In this document: positions 1 through 7,964 of the stretch, piece after piece | Numbering within the stretch: the first letter of the stretch is position 1 | How the letters are laid out: every line of letters starts with the position of its first letter | Made by a program: the position numbers and the translations under genes | DNA from: an uncultured SAR86 cluster bacterium | Lineage (GTDB): Bacteria; Pseudomonadota; Gammaproteobacteria; Magnimaribacterales; D2472 | Direction: 5' to 3' | Length of the DNA: 64,000 bases | NCBI GenBank assembly: GCA_902617045.1 | Contig: CACMVA010000001.1 | Location: 185,519-249,518 of the forward strand | Notes under the pieces: generated by a model | What the model was told of the DNA's origin: nothing | Database searches by the model: none | What the model saw: only the letters and a program-made list of their open reading frames with translations

Positions 1-398
1 AATGGAAGATTATTCATTTTCCATTCATTAATACCCCCTCTTAATATAAAAATATCTTTTAGTCCCTCTTTCTTTAAAGTTTCTCCTGCATTGGAGGACG
101 AACTGCCCATCTCACATACAAGCACTACAGATTTTGTAGAGTTAATAATTTCATTTGATCTTCTTGAAATATCATTTACAGGAATATTAATTGAAGCTGT
201 TATATGACCGGAATTAAAAGCTTCAGAACTCCTGAGATCAACAATTAAAGCTTGGTCTTGGTTTGAAAGACTAATTAATGATTGGCAAGATATTTTTGTT
301 CCGCCTTTTTTAGAATTTGATATAAAAAATAGTATAAGAATAATTACAAGAGGTGCTGAAAAATAAAAGTGTTCTATTAAAAAATTAATTAGTTCCAT
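1..398 (-). CDS. Rhodanese-domain membrane protein, YibN-like (3' end cut by window)
   Basis: This gene is absent from the ORF track because its 3' end lies outside the window. Reading back from ATG at 398 gives about 132 residues. A hydrophobic N-terminal segment (about residues 8-26) is followed by a single rhodanese domain with the substrate-side 'VDLRSSEAF..GHI' pattern and an active-site loop 'VCEMGSSS' whose Cys should carry the persulfide. A single membrane anchor plus rhodanese domain matches YibN-type sulfurtransferases. It is divergent from gpmA with only 45 bp between starts. In many gammaproteobacteria yibN neighbours the other phosphoglycerate mutase, gpmI. The physiological sulfur acceptor cannot be inferred. 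Confidence 0.8.
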   Translation of the reverse strand, partial: MELINFLIEHFYFSAPLVIILILFFISNSKKGGTKISCQSLISLSNQDQALIVDLRSSEAFNSGHITASINIPVNDISRRSNEIINSTKSVVLVCEMGSSSSNAGETLKKEGLKDIFILRGGINEWKMNNLP

Positions 399-443
399 AT
401 GTATATTATCTATTAAAATGGGAGATATTAATAAAAAATATAA

Positions 444-1067
444 ATGAAAAATACAAGTTTAATTTTAGTTAGGCACGGTCAGAGCGAATGGAATGAAAAA
501 AATCTTTTTACTGGTTGGGAAAATCCAGGACTGACAAAAAAAGGAACTGATGAAGCAAAATATGCTGGCTTATTAATAAACGATCTCGATATCGAATTTG
601 ATCACTTATTTACATCAGTTTTAGATAGAGCCAAACTCACCGGAGCAATCATTCTAGAGAATATCAATCAAAAAGATCTAGATTCTATTGAAAACAAAGC
701 TCTCAATGAAAGATTCTACGGTGACCTTCAAGGTCTTAATAAAGACGAATGTAGGCAAAAATGGGGTGCTGAACAGGTACAAATTTGGAGAAGATCTTAT
801 GATGTTGGTCCGCCTGGGGGAGAATCACTCAAAGAAACTGGAGAGAGAGTTTTACCATATTATTTAAATGAGATTTACCCATTAATACTTCAAGGCAAAA
901 ATATTTTGGTTGCTGCACATGGAAATTCTCTTAGATCATTAATAATGCATTTGGACAAATTATCTTCTGATGAAATTGTTAAATTAGAAATACCAACTGG
1001 GGCCCCTATTCAATATATCTTTGATGATCAGGGTAAAGTATTAATTAAAAAGAATTTAATTGAATAA
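444..1067 (+). CDS. gpmA: 2,3-bisphosphoglycerate-dependent phosphoglycerate mutase
   Basis: Interconverts 3- and 2-phosphoglycerate in cytosolic glycolysis and gluconeogenesis through a phosphohistidine intermediate. The sequence has the RHG signature with catalytic His11 (LVRHGQSEWN), Glu89 in 'NERFYGDLQGLNK', and second active-site His159 in 'AAHGNS'. At 207 aa it is shorter than E. coli GpmA (about 250 aa) but similar to other compact bacterial dPGMs. The start at 444 follows an AT-rich gap without a clear Shine-Dalgarno. The 3' end overlaps mutY by 8 bases, suggesting a gpmA-mutY-yggX transcript. Confidence 0.93.
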   Translation: MKNTSLILVRHGQSEWNEKNLFTGWENPGLTKKGTDEAKYAGLLINDLDIEFDHLFTSVLDRAKLTGAIILENINQKDLDSIENKALNERFYGDLQGLNKDECRQKWGAEQVQIWRRSYDVGPPGGESLKETGERVLPYYLNEIYPLILQGKNILVAAHGNSLRSLIMHLDKLSSDEIVKLEIPTGAPIQYIFDDQGKVLIKKNLIE

Positions 1068-2079
1068 TTTGAAACAAAATAATAAAAATTTTTCTCAGGT
1101 TATTCCGCAGTGGTATATGACCTCTGGCAGAAATAACTTGCCCTGGAGGAAAGGAATATCTCCATACAAAGTTTGGATATCTGAGATAATGCTCCAACAA
1201 ACTCAAGTCAAAACAGTCATACCTTTTTTTAATGCTTTTATAAAAAAATTTCCAAACTTAAAATCGATATCAAAAGCTTCAGAAGATGAAATTCTAGCTC
1301 TTTGGACAGGTTTGGGTTTTTATAGAAGAGCGAAAAATATTTTTAAAACTAAAGAAATAATAAAAAAAGAATTTAAGAATAGATTTCCAAAAAAATTTGA
1401 GGAATTAATTCTTTTGCCAGGTATTGGGAGATCGACTGCAGGAGCAATTATGTCAATTGCATACAACAAATCATATCCCATACTTGATGCAAATGTTAAA
1501 AGAGTTATCTCAAGATACGAAAATATAGATATTGAACAAAAAAATGCGATTAAGTCTCTATGGGAATTATCTGAAACATTAACTCCCTCAGAAAATATCT
1601 TTGAATATACTCAAGGAATCATGGACTTAGGCGCAACAATATGCCATTTAAGATCTCCACAATGTTTAATTTGTCCTTTAAACATTTCTTGTAAAAGCGC
1701 TTTTAAAGACTTCAAAACTGTTAAGAAGGTCAAAAAACAAAAATCTATCAAAAGAATTAATTTTACGTTAGCTCACTCAAATCAATCCTTCCTTTTATTT
1801 AAAAAAAATGACCAGAGTTTTTGGGAAAGTTTATGGACGCCCTATGACAATCAACTTCTAAAAAGTAAAAGTATTTTTAAAGATCCAAAGAAAGTTGAAA
1901 CTCGTCACCTCAATCATGCGCTATCCCATATAGATTTAGATATTACTGTTGAAATTTTTGAATACGATAAACCTTTTAAAATTGAAACAAACCTAGAACA
2001 TCAATGGATAAAGAAATCTGAAATTAATGATTTTGGTCTGCCAAAGCCTATAAAGACTATAATAGATACTTATGTCTAA
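1060..2079 (+). CDS. mutY: A/G-specific adenine DNA glycosylase
   Basis: Removes adenine mispaired with 8-oxoguanine. Visible elements are Glu42 in 'SEIMLQQTQV', the helix-hairpin-helix 'LPGIGRSTAGAI' with catalytic Asp143 in 'LDANVKRV', the 4Fe-4S ligands C195-X6-C202-X2-C205-X5-C211, and a C-terminal NUDIX-like 8-oxoG recognition domain (about residues 225-339). The only sensible start is TTG at 1060 (or TTG 1069), because the next ATG (residue 20) would cut the conserved N-terminus. It overlaps gpmA by 8 bases and yggX by 8 bases. The mutY-yggX pairing is conserved in gammaproteobacteria and links oxidative DNA repair with iron protection. Confidence 0.95.
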   Translation: MNNLKQNNKNFSQVIPQWYMTSGRNNLPWRKGISPYKVWISEIMLQQTQVKTVIPFFNAFIKKFPNLKSISKASEDEILALWTGLGFYRRAKNIFKTKEIIKKEFKNRFPKKFEELILLPGIGRSTAGAIMSIAYNKSYPILDANVKRVISRYENIDIEQKNAIKSLWELSETLTPSENIFEYTQGIMDLGATICHLRSPQCLICPLNISCKSAFKDFKTVKKVKKQKSIKRINFTLAHSNQSFLLFKKNDQSFWESLWTPYDNQLLKSKSIFKDPKKVETRHLNHALSHIDLDITVEIFEYDKPFKIETNLEHQWIKKSEINDFGLPKPIKTIIDTYV

Positions 2080-2341
2080 TAAAATATTTTGCAAAAAGCT
2101 TAATAAAGAATTGCCTGCTTTAAATAATCCTCCTATGCCCGGTCCAAAAGGAATTGAACTAATGAATTCTATTTCAGAAGAAGCATGGGAAATGTGGAAA
2201 TCTCATCAAACAACTCTTATAAATGAAAAACATTTAGATATGTCGGATCCTGAAAATAGAAGATGGCTTCAAGATCAGATGGATAAATTTTTTAACAATG
2301 AAGACTATGAAAGTGCTGCAGGATTTAAGGCACTTGATTAG
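2072..2341 (+). CDS. yggX: Probable Fe(II)-trafficking protein YggX
   Basis: This 89-aa protein matches YggX along its whole length: 'MSNKIFCKKLNKELPALNNPP' at the N-terminus with the conserved Cys, then 'PGPKGIELMNSISEEAWEMWKSHQTTLINE' and 'NRRWLQDQMDKFF'. The family protects Fe-S clusters from oxidative damage and probably handles labile iron in the cytosol. It overlaps mutY by 8 bases and is likely translationally coupled. A gap of 92 bp follows before the next gene. Confidence 0.96.
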   Translation: MSNKIFCKKLNKELPALNNPPMPGPKGIELMNSISEEAWEMWKSHQTTLINEKHLDMSDPENRRWLQDQMDKFFNNEDYESAAGFKALD

Positions 2342-2433
2342 CAATTTTTACCTTCAAAAATCCTAAAATTTTTTGATTTACAAACTAAATAAAATAGAGT
2401 TTAATTTTCTTAAATATCCATTGGGAAAATTCT

Positions 2434-5037
2434 ATGACTGATAATTCAAATTCAAAATTTCCATCCGAAGCTGAAGTCGTTATCGTAGGTGTAGGAGGCA
2501 TAGTTGGGTCTATGTTGGCATATTGGCTCACTGAGCTTGGACAAAAAAATATTGTTGGTTTGGAAAAATCAACGATAATTCCATCTGATATTGCATCAAC
2601 AGCACATGCATCCGATTTTGTTTATAACACTACTCACGATAAGTTGGGTTGTTGGACTACTGCATTCAGTAGAAAGTTTTATGAAGATAATGGATTTTTT
2701 CTAAAAAAAGGTGGATTAGAAATTTGTCGTGTTGGTGACGATGAGCGCTGGGAAGAATTAAAAAGAAAAGTTGCATCAGGTAAGGCATTTGGTACAAATG
2801 TAAGCTTAATATCTGCAGCTGAAGCCGTTGAAAAATTTCCATTACTAGAGGAAGAGTCAATGATAGGTGCCATGTGGGATCCAGATGCTGGATTGGTGGT
2901 CCCACGATCACAGGAAGTTGTTAACTTCGCCGTTGAAAGTGCTAAAGAAAAAGGGGCACTGAAAACCTTCACGAATACTCCTGCAACAGACTTTGAAATA
3001 AAAGACGGCAAAATTGTTGGGGTTAAGACTGATAAAGGAACAATTAAAACTAATAAAGTTGTTATTGCTTCAGGAATTTGGGGGCCTTTAATGGGTGATA
3101 AGGCAGGTGTAGGTGTTCCTTTGATGCCAGTTGAACACCCACTATTATTTTTTGGACCATATGAAGAAATTCAAGATACTGAAGAAATGCTAGTCTACCC
3201 TCTTCTCAGAGATCAAGGTAACTCAGCCTATGTTAGAGATACAGGAAAATTTCATGGCGGCATGCTCGAATGGGGATATTATGAAGATAAAAATCCTAGA
3301 TTAGTTGATCCTGAAGATATTGGAAATCCGGATAAAACAATGTTGTCAGATTCTATGAGATATTTGGAACTTGAAGAAATTGCTGAACCTCTTGAAAAAG
3401 CTTTTGAAACAACACCTATACTTAGTGAGTTGGGTTGGGATGAAAAAAGTTCATTTAATGGACTGTTATCTGTAACAGCAGATGCAGGCTCTTTGATTGG
3501 TGAAAGTCCAGAGGTTAGAGGATTTTGGTTATGTGAAGCTGTTTGGGTAAAAGATGGGCCAGGTTGTGCCAGACTTTGCGCAGAGGCAATGGTCAATGGT
3601 AAAACTCAAGTAGATATGCATTCTTTCGATATATCAAGATTCTACCCACATCAAAAAGAAAAGGAATATGTAAAAACAAGAGCATTTGAAAATTCTCAAA
3701 CTATTTATACTCCTGCTGTGCATCCTAGAGAACCATATATTACTCAAAGAGAAATGTTTGTGAGTCCTTTTTATGAAAGAGAAAAAGAACTTGGAGGTCA
3801 TTTTGAAAATGAAGTTGCAGGTTGGGAAAGAGCACTTGCTTACATAAGCAATAGAGAAAAACTTGATAAATATATTAAAGAAGTTCCATCAAGAGAAAAT
3901 GAATGGGATACTCGTCATGTTCCATATGACGTTGCTAATGCTGAACATCTTGCCATGAGTGATTCAGTCGGCATGATAAATTTATCTCACTTTCCTATCA
4001 TGGACATTAAAGGTCCAGATGCCGAGAGAATGTTAGAGTACCTATCCGTTGCAAAAGTTGGCGGCAATACTCCTGAAGGCAAAGTTATTTATACTAACTT
4101 TTTAGATGAAGACGGTGGAGTCCATGCAGACCTTACAATCTCTCGCCTTGGCAATGACAGTTATAGAGTTGTAACTGGCGGTGCTGACGGGAATCGTGAC
4201 TGGGTAACCTTACGTAATTACAGAGATGATAGTGGATTAAATGCGGATATAAATATTAGAACTCATGACATAGCAACATTAGGTTTGTGGGGGCCTAAAG
4301 CAGTTGAAGCCCTGGGTAATTTTATAGATCCTAACGAAATTGATATTAAGAACTTTCCGTTTGTAACAGCAAAGAACCTTACCTTAAATCTGTCAAGCGG
4401 AAAAAAAGTTGATGTATGGGCAGCCAGAATTTCCTATGTTGGTGAAAGTGGATGGGAAATTTATTTTAATAATAATAAAGATGATGGTTTAGCTTTGTAC
4501 GATTCCTTGTTAGAAGTTGGGGTTGTGCCTGTTGGAATTGAAACATATGCAAATAGTAGACGTCTCGAAAAAAGCTTTAGACTTCAAGGTGCAGACCTTG
4601 AGACAGAATATACAGCTATTGAGGCAGCAATTCAGAGACCATTAGTAAAAGAAGCTGATTTTCATGGTAAAGCAGCACATCTGTCTCAGAGAGAAGAAGA
4701 TCCCTGTGCAATATTATGTACCATGACATTAGATGATCTTAATGTGTCTGGAAAAACAAGATATCCTGTTGGCATTTCACCAATTATTGATCCTGCAACT
4801 GGTGAGGTACCAATAGATAGCAAGGGGAGAAGATCATACACTACTGGTATGTCTTATTGTCCATCTCTTAAGAAATTTGTGGTTATGGGTTATTTACCAA
4901 AAGAAATTGCTGTTCAAGGCAAGTCACTCTTAATCGAGTACTTTAATGAAGATGGTGATGGTTTATATCCTATGACTGTTCAAATAGTTGGCAAAGGATC
5001 TCTTTATGATCCTGGCAATGAAAGGGTTCGTGCTTAA
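2434..5037 (+). CDS. FAD-dependent dimethylglycine/sarcosine dehydrogenase-like protein with GcvT domain
   Basis: An 867-aa two-part flavoenzyme. Residues about 12-400 form a DAO-type FAD domain with a glycine-rich dinucleotide fold (GVGGIVG, 19-25). 'TAHAS' has His58 at the position of the covalent-FAD histidine of DMGDH-type enzymes. Residues about 430-860 form a GcvT/aminomethyltransferase domain that would bind folate and capture the demethylated one-carbon unit. The arrangement is that of dimethylglycine or sarcosine dehydrogenase, so the likely reaction is oxidative N-demethylation of an N-methyl amino acid. The exact substrate is not readable. A weak 'GGGA' precedes the start, and the gene appears monocistronic ahead of tRNA-Phe. 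The HODM-family gene at 59.5 kb is another N-demethylase-type protein. Confidence 0.85.
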   Translation: MTDNSNSKFPSEAEVVIVGVGGIVGSMLAYWLTELGQKNIVGLEKSTIIPSDIASTAHASDFVYNTTHDKLGCWTTAFSRKFYEDNGFFLKKGGLEICRVGDDERWEELKRKVASGKAFGTNVSLISAAEAVEKFPLLEEESMIGAMWDPDAGLVVPRSQEVVNFAVESAKEKGALKTFTNTPATDFEIKDGKIVGVKTDKGTIKTNKVVIASGIWGPLMGDKAGVGVPLMPVEHPLLFFGPYEEIQDTEEMLVYPLLRDQGNSAYVRDTGKFHGGMLEWGYYEDKNPRLVDPEDIGNPDKTMLSDSMRYLELEEIAEPLEKAFETTPILSELGWDEKSSFNGLLSVTADAGSLIGESPEVRGFWLCEAVWVKDGPGCARLCAEAMVNGKTQVDMHSFDISRFYPHQKEKEYVKTRAFENSQTIYTPAVHPREPYITQREMFVSPFYEREKELGGHFENEVAGWERALAYISNREKLDKYIKEVPSRENEWDTRHVPYDVANAEHLAMSDSVGMINLSHFPIMDIKGPDAERMLEYLSVAKVGGNTPEGKVIYTNFLDEDGGVHADLTISRLGNDSYRVVTGGADGNRDWVTLRNYRDDSGLNADINIRTHDIATLGLWGPKAVEALGNFIDPNEIDIKNFPFVTAKNLTLNLSSGKKVDVWAARISYVGESGWEIYFNNNKDDGLALYDSLLEVGVVPVGIETYANSRRLEKSFRLQGADLETEYTAIEAAIQRPLVKEADFHGKAAHLSQREEDPCAILCTMTLDDLNVSGKTRYPVGISPIIDPATGEVPIDSKGRRSYTTGMSYCPSLKKFVVMGYLPKEIAVQGKSLLIEYFNEDGDGLYPMTVQIVGKGSLYDPGNERVRA

Positions 5038-5050
5038 CTAATAAGACATA

Positions 5051-5079
5051 ATGACAACGGTAGTAAACTTGCCTATAAT
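5051..5079 (+). promoter_or_regulatory. Sigma-70-type promoter of tRNA-Phe
   Basis: ATGACA (5051-5056) and TATAAT (5074-5079) are separated by exactly 17 bp. The -10 box is a perfect consensus and the -35 box differs at one position. Transcription would start near 5086, about 10 bases before the mature tRNA 5' end at 5096. Function is inferred from box match and spacing. Confidence 0.75.
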
Positions 5080-5095
5080 CCAAAGTTCAATTTAA

Positions 5096-5171
5096 GCCCA
5101 GATAGCTCAGTTGGTAGAGCAAAGGACTGAAAATCCTTGTGTCGGTGGTTCGATCCCACCTCTGGGCACCA
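5096..5171 (+). tRNA. tRNA-Phe (anticodon GAA)
   Basis: A complete 76-nt cloverleaf. The acceptor stem GCCCAGA pairs with TCTGGGC. The D arm is GCTC..GAGC, and the anticodon stem AAGGA/TCCTT carries loop CTGAAAA with GAA at 5129-5131. A normal variable loop precedes the T arm with 'GGTTCGATCCCACC', and discriminator A is followed by an encoded CCA. A strong promoter lies just upstream. Its 3' half from 5126 onward is duplicated exactly at 5931-5976, so the gene has served as an integration site and was restored by the insertion. Confidence 0.98.
5126..5171 (+). repeat. attL-like direct repeat (3' half of tRNA-Phe)
   Basis: 46 bp from the anticodon stem to the encoded CCA (ACTGAAAATCC...GGGCACCA), identical to 5931-5976. 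Flanks differ on both sides (AAGG before and CTCA after, versus AAAA and TTTT), so the edges of the match are sharp. Confidence 0.9.
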
Positions 5172-5235
5172 CTCAAACCCATTAAAATCAACACTTTCAG
5201 ACGATTTCAGCAGTATTAAACTGTTAGAAATATTT

Positions 5236-5268
5236 GTGCACATTCGTGCACACCTACAAACGTGTACA
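5236..5268. repeat. Clustered GTGCAC motifs, possible integrase arm sites
   Basis: GTGCACA occurs at 5236-5242 and again at 5246-5252, followed by the related CGTGTACA at 5261-5268. They lie 65 bp inside the left end of the tRNA-Phe mini-island. Short clustered palindromic repeats at this place resemble arm-type binding sites of tyrosine integrases. This assignment is inference, as no integrase is encoded nearby. Confidence 0.35.
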
Positions 5269-5342
5269 TTAATATAAAATTTTTAATTTAAAAATTTATT
5301 AGAATTTGTCTTTTGAAAAGAAGAAGTGTTTAAAAATGACTA

Positions 5343-5801
5343 TTACTTAATTAAAGACTGAACTAATTCAGGATTTTCTTGAAGTGCAATTCCTACGTTT
5401 TCACTCAATTTAACTACATCTTCGCTGACCATTAGCATAGACTTCTCAATCATAAGAGATTGTTTGTTGGTTATAGAGATTCCCTCCTTGGTTTTCATAA
5501 AATTATAAAGTGCTAATATTTCATCATCAGAATAAATATCTTTATACAGAGCAGGAACTTTTTTCTCAACGTTGTTTAAATATTCATTTATAAGAGGATC
5601 TAAGAAATCACTCATTGCTTTGCTTTTAACATTTAAACCCATTGATTCCATCATGGTGTACATAGTATTTTTCATTGTATCTTCTTGTTGTGAGAGGAAT
5701 TGTTCTTGAACAATGAAGTTTACCATCTCATCAACAGAAATTTCGTCCGCGCTAATAAAAGTATTAAAAATTAAAACAAAAGAGATATAAATTTTTTTCA
5801 T
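5343..5801 (-). CDS. DUF2059-family exported protein
   Basis: A 152-aa protein with an N-terminal Sec signal peptide (MKKIYISFVLIFNTFISA) and a helical C-terminal region, 'YKDIYSDDEILALYNFMKTKEG', typical of DUF2059. That family comprises small periplasmic proteins of unknown function. I chose ATG at 5801 rather than the TTG at 5807 in the ORF track because it starts cleanly at the signal peptide. It is the only gene in the segment bounded by tRNA-Phe repeats, so it is probable cargo or a resident survivor of an integrated element. Codon and base use look like the neighbouring genes. Confidence 0.75.
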   Translation of the reverse strand: MKKIYISFVLIFNTFISADEISVDEMVNFIVQEQFLSQQEDTMKNTMYTMMESMGLNVKSKAMSDFLDPLINEYLNNVEKKVPALYKDIYSDDEILALYNFMKTKEGISITNKQSLMIEKSMLMVSEDVVKLSENVGIALQENPELVQSLIK

Positions 5802-5884
5802 GAACAAATCTTATATAAAAAGAAATGTAAGTTTAAGTATAAAATTTATTAATATATATTTAATCAATTTAGTAAATTTAAATA

Positions 5885-5918
5885 CGAGCAGGACTGTTTA
5901 AATTTATCACCTTGCTCG
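5885..5918. repeat. Inverted repeat near right end of mini-island
   Basis: CGAGCA (5885-5890) pairs with TGCTCG (5913-5918). The stem extends by one G-U and one G-C pair and encloses a loop of about 18 nt. It lies 12 bp before the 46-bp repeat copy. It has no T-run after it on the plus strand, so it is not a convincing terminator. A protein-binding site for excision or integration is possible. Confidence 0.3.
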
Positions 5919-5930
5919 GTTTCAATAAAA

Positions 5931-5976
5931 ACTGAAAATCCTTGTGTCGGTGGTTCGATCCCACCTCTGGGCACCA
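5931..5976 (+). repeat. attR-like direct repeat (orphan tRNA-Phe 3' half)
   Basis: Exact 46-bp copy of 5126-5171. The 5' half of a tRNA (acceptor 5' strand, D arm) is missing upstream, so it cannot encode a functional tRNA. It marks the distal junction of the inserted segment, 51 bp before the SDR gene. Confidence 0.9.
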
Positions 5977-6027
5977 TTTTAAAAATATTCTAATCATTAA
6001 GTATCTTAAGAAGGTTACAATACACAC

Positions 6028-7005
6028 ATGATATCAAAACAACAAAAGCCAATAAAATCTGGATTTCATGCTAAAACAAATGCTGATGAAATAATAAAAG
6101 GAGTTGATCTTAGTAACAAAGTAGCCATTGTTACAGGTGGTTACTCAGGAATTGGACTTGAGGCCACTAGAGAACTTATTAATGCTGGTGCGAAAGTAAT
6201 TATTCCAGCTAAAAGAGAAGAAATTGCTACAAAGAATCTACAAGGTATAGTATCTAAAGAAGATATTATTGAAATGGATCTTGGCAATTTAAATTCGGTT
6301 AAAAACTTTACTGATGGTTTTAAAGAAAAGTTTAATAAATTAGACCTACTAATTAACAATGCAGGAATTATGGCCTGTCCCGAGACTAGAATAGGAAATG
6401 AATGGGAGAGTCAATTTGCTGTTAATCATATTGGGCATTTCTTGCTTACAAAAGAATTAATGAACACAATGGCAGAGAATGATGGTGCAAGATTTGTCAG
6501 CCTTTCGTCTTCAGCCCATTCACTTACAGGAATGCTTTGGGATGATATTCACTTTCAAGATAATCCTTACGATAAGTGGATGGCATACGGTCAATCTAAA
6601 ACAGCATCTTCATTAATTGCTATCGAATTTCATAGAAGAATGATAGATAAAGGTGTTTCAGGGTTTTCCGTACATCCAGGTGGCATTCTTACACCTCTAC
6701 AACGGCACCTTCAAAAAGAAGAAATGGTGGCTCTGGGTTGGATGGACGAGAATGGATCACCTTCAGAGATGGCAAAAAATTTCTTTAAATCGACTAGTCA
6801 AGGTGCATCAACTACTCTTTGGTGTGCAACCAGTCCAAGTCTAAATGGAATAGGTGGGGTATTTTGTGAAGACTGTGATATTGCAAAAAGAAAGAATGAA
6901 GTAGATGATTCACTTCAGAGATATTTTGGTGTTGCCGATTGGGCTGTTGATACTGAAGAGGCATCAAAATTATGGGATGTGACTGAAAAAATGCTTGCAT
7001 CGTGA
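6028..7005 (+). CDS. Short-chain dehydrogenase/reductase (SDR), retinol-dehydrogenase-like
   Basis: A 325-aa classical/extended SDR. It has the Rossmann motif TGGYSGIG (residues 36-43), NNAG in the central strand, a catalytic Ser in 'VSLSSSAH', and the YxxxK pair in 'YGQSK'. It is expected to be a cytosolic NAD(P)-dependent alcohol/ketone oxidoreductase. The length and 'SSSAH' region resemble the RDH/WWOX-like SDR group. The substrate is unknown. It overlaps the following pip gene by 4 bases (GTGA), so the two are probably co-transcribed. The first gene outside the tRNA-Phe element, it begins 51 bp after the orphan repeat. Confidence 0.85.
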   Translation: MISKQQKPIKSGFHAKTNADEIIKGVDLSNKVAIVTGGYSGIGLEATRELINAGAKVIIPAKREEIATKNLQGIVSKEDIIEMDLGNLNSVKNFTDGFKEKFNKLDLLINNAGIMACPETRIGNEWESQFAVNHIGHFLLTKELMNTMAENDGARFVSLSSSAHSLTGMLWDDIHFQDNPYDKWMAYGQSKTASSLIAIEFHRRMIDKGVSGFSVHPGGILTPLQRHLQKEEMVALGWMDENGSPSEMAKNFFKSTSQGASTTLWCATSPSLNGIGGVFCEDCDIAKRKNEVDDSLQRYFGVADWAVDTEEASKLWDVTEKMLAS

Positions 7006-7964
7006 GTCAGGTAAATACGCTTTTTGAAAATATTGAGCCTTATTCAACAGGATACTTAGAGGTTGATGAACACAAGATTTACTATGAGGAGTGTGGGAAT
7101 CCAAATGGGAAGCCTGCTGTTTTTCTTCATGGAGGTCCAGGTGGCGGTGGTAGTACAAAAGTAAGAGGATTTTTTAATCCAGAATTATTTAGAATTGTGG
7201 TATTAGATCAGCGAGGTTGTGGAAGAAGCCAGCCTCATGCATGTCTAAAAAACAATACGACTTGGGATCTCGTTGAGGATATTGAGAAGCTAAAAGAAAA
7301 GCTCAAGATCAAAAAATGGCTTGTTTTTGGGGGTTCTTGGGGGAGCACACTCTCATTAGCTTATGCTCAAACATATCCTAATTCAGTTTCAGAACTAGTT
7401 CTAAGAGGAATATTTATGTTAAGAGATAAGGAATTAAAATGGTTTTATCAAGATGGTGCTAGCAGAATATTTCCTGAGGCTTGGGAGGGATTCTTAAAAC
7501 CAATTAAGCAAGAAAATAGACATAATTTAATGGATGCTTACTACAAAATTTTTACTGGTGATGATGACGAAAAAAAAATGGAGGCGGCTGTGGCATGGTC
7601 TAAATGGGAAGGATCTGTAAGTACACTTAGTCATAAAGCTGATATGGTTTCATCATATTCTGAGTCTAAATTTGCTTTAGCCTTTGCCCTTATTGAAAAT
7701 CATTATTTTGTTAACAAAGGTTTTCTTAATACTGAAGATCAATTAATTGCATCAGAGTCGATTGATAAAATTCGTCATATACCTGCAAAAATAGTTCAAG
7801 GTAGATATGATATTGTCTGCCCAATGGAAACAGCATGGGAACTTAAAAAAAATTGGCCTGAAGCAGAATTAATAGTTGCGCCCTCCTCAGGACATAGCGC
7901 ATTTGAAAAAGAAATTACTCATGAACTTATTAGGGCAACTGAGGAATTTGCAAAAAATGATTAA
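7002..7964 (+). CDS. pip: Proline iminopeptidase (prolyl aminopeptidase)
   Basis: An alpha/beta hydrolase that removes N-terminal proline from peptides in the cytosol. Evidence is the oxyanion motif HGGPGGGG (about residue 44), 'VLDQRGCGRS', the nucleophile elbow GGSWGS, a late Asp in 'GRYDIVCP' and the catalytic His in 'SGHSA'. At 320 aa it has the usual length for the Pip S33 family. The start is GTG at 7002, inside the stop of the SDR gene (4-base overlap). The 3' end overlaps the next gene by 8 bases. Confidence 0.92.
   Translation: MSQVNTLFENIEPYSTGYLEVDEHKIYYEECGNPNGKPAVFLHGGPGGGGSTKVRGFFNPELFRIVVLDQRGCGRSQPHACLKNNTTWDLVEDIEKLKEKLKIKKWLVFGGSWGSTLSLAYAQTYPNSVSELVLRGIFMLRDKELKWFYQDGASRIFPEAWEGFLKPIKQENRHNLMDAYYKIFTGDDDEKKMEAAVAWSKWEGSVSTLSHKADMVSSYSESKFALAFALIENHYFVNKGFLNTEDQLIASESIDKIRHIPAKIVQGRYDIVCPMETAWELKKNWPEAELIVAPSSGHSAFEKEITHELIRATEEFAKND

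Larger units (their letters stand above)
5126..5976. mobile_element. Remnant integrated element (mini-island) at tRNA-Phe
   Basis: The segment is bounded by an exact 46-bp direct repeat: the 3' half of tRNA-Phe at 5126-5171 and its copy at 5931-5976. This is the layout left by tyrosine-integrase elements that enter tRNA 3' ends. Only one gene is inside (DUF2059, minus strand), with no integrase, excisionase or other mobility gene. Repeated GTGCAC motifs lie just inside the left end. It may be a decayed island, an integrase-less satellite, or the residue after excision of a larger element between nested att sites. The non-coding stretches 5172-5342 and 5808-5930 hold only the repeat motifs listed separately. 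Confidence 0.6.

Noticed and set aside
2666-3596. Minus-strand ORFs inside the DMGDH-like gene (81, 110 and 105 aa)
   Set aside because: Shadows of a full-length conserved flavoenzyme; no recognisable domains or ribosome-binding sites.
5931-5976. Possible second tRNA-Phe gene
   Set aside because: Only the 3' half is present; no acceptor 5' strand, D arm or 5' anticodon stem lies upstream. It is an attachment-site duplicate.
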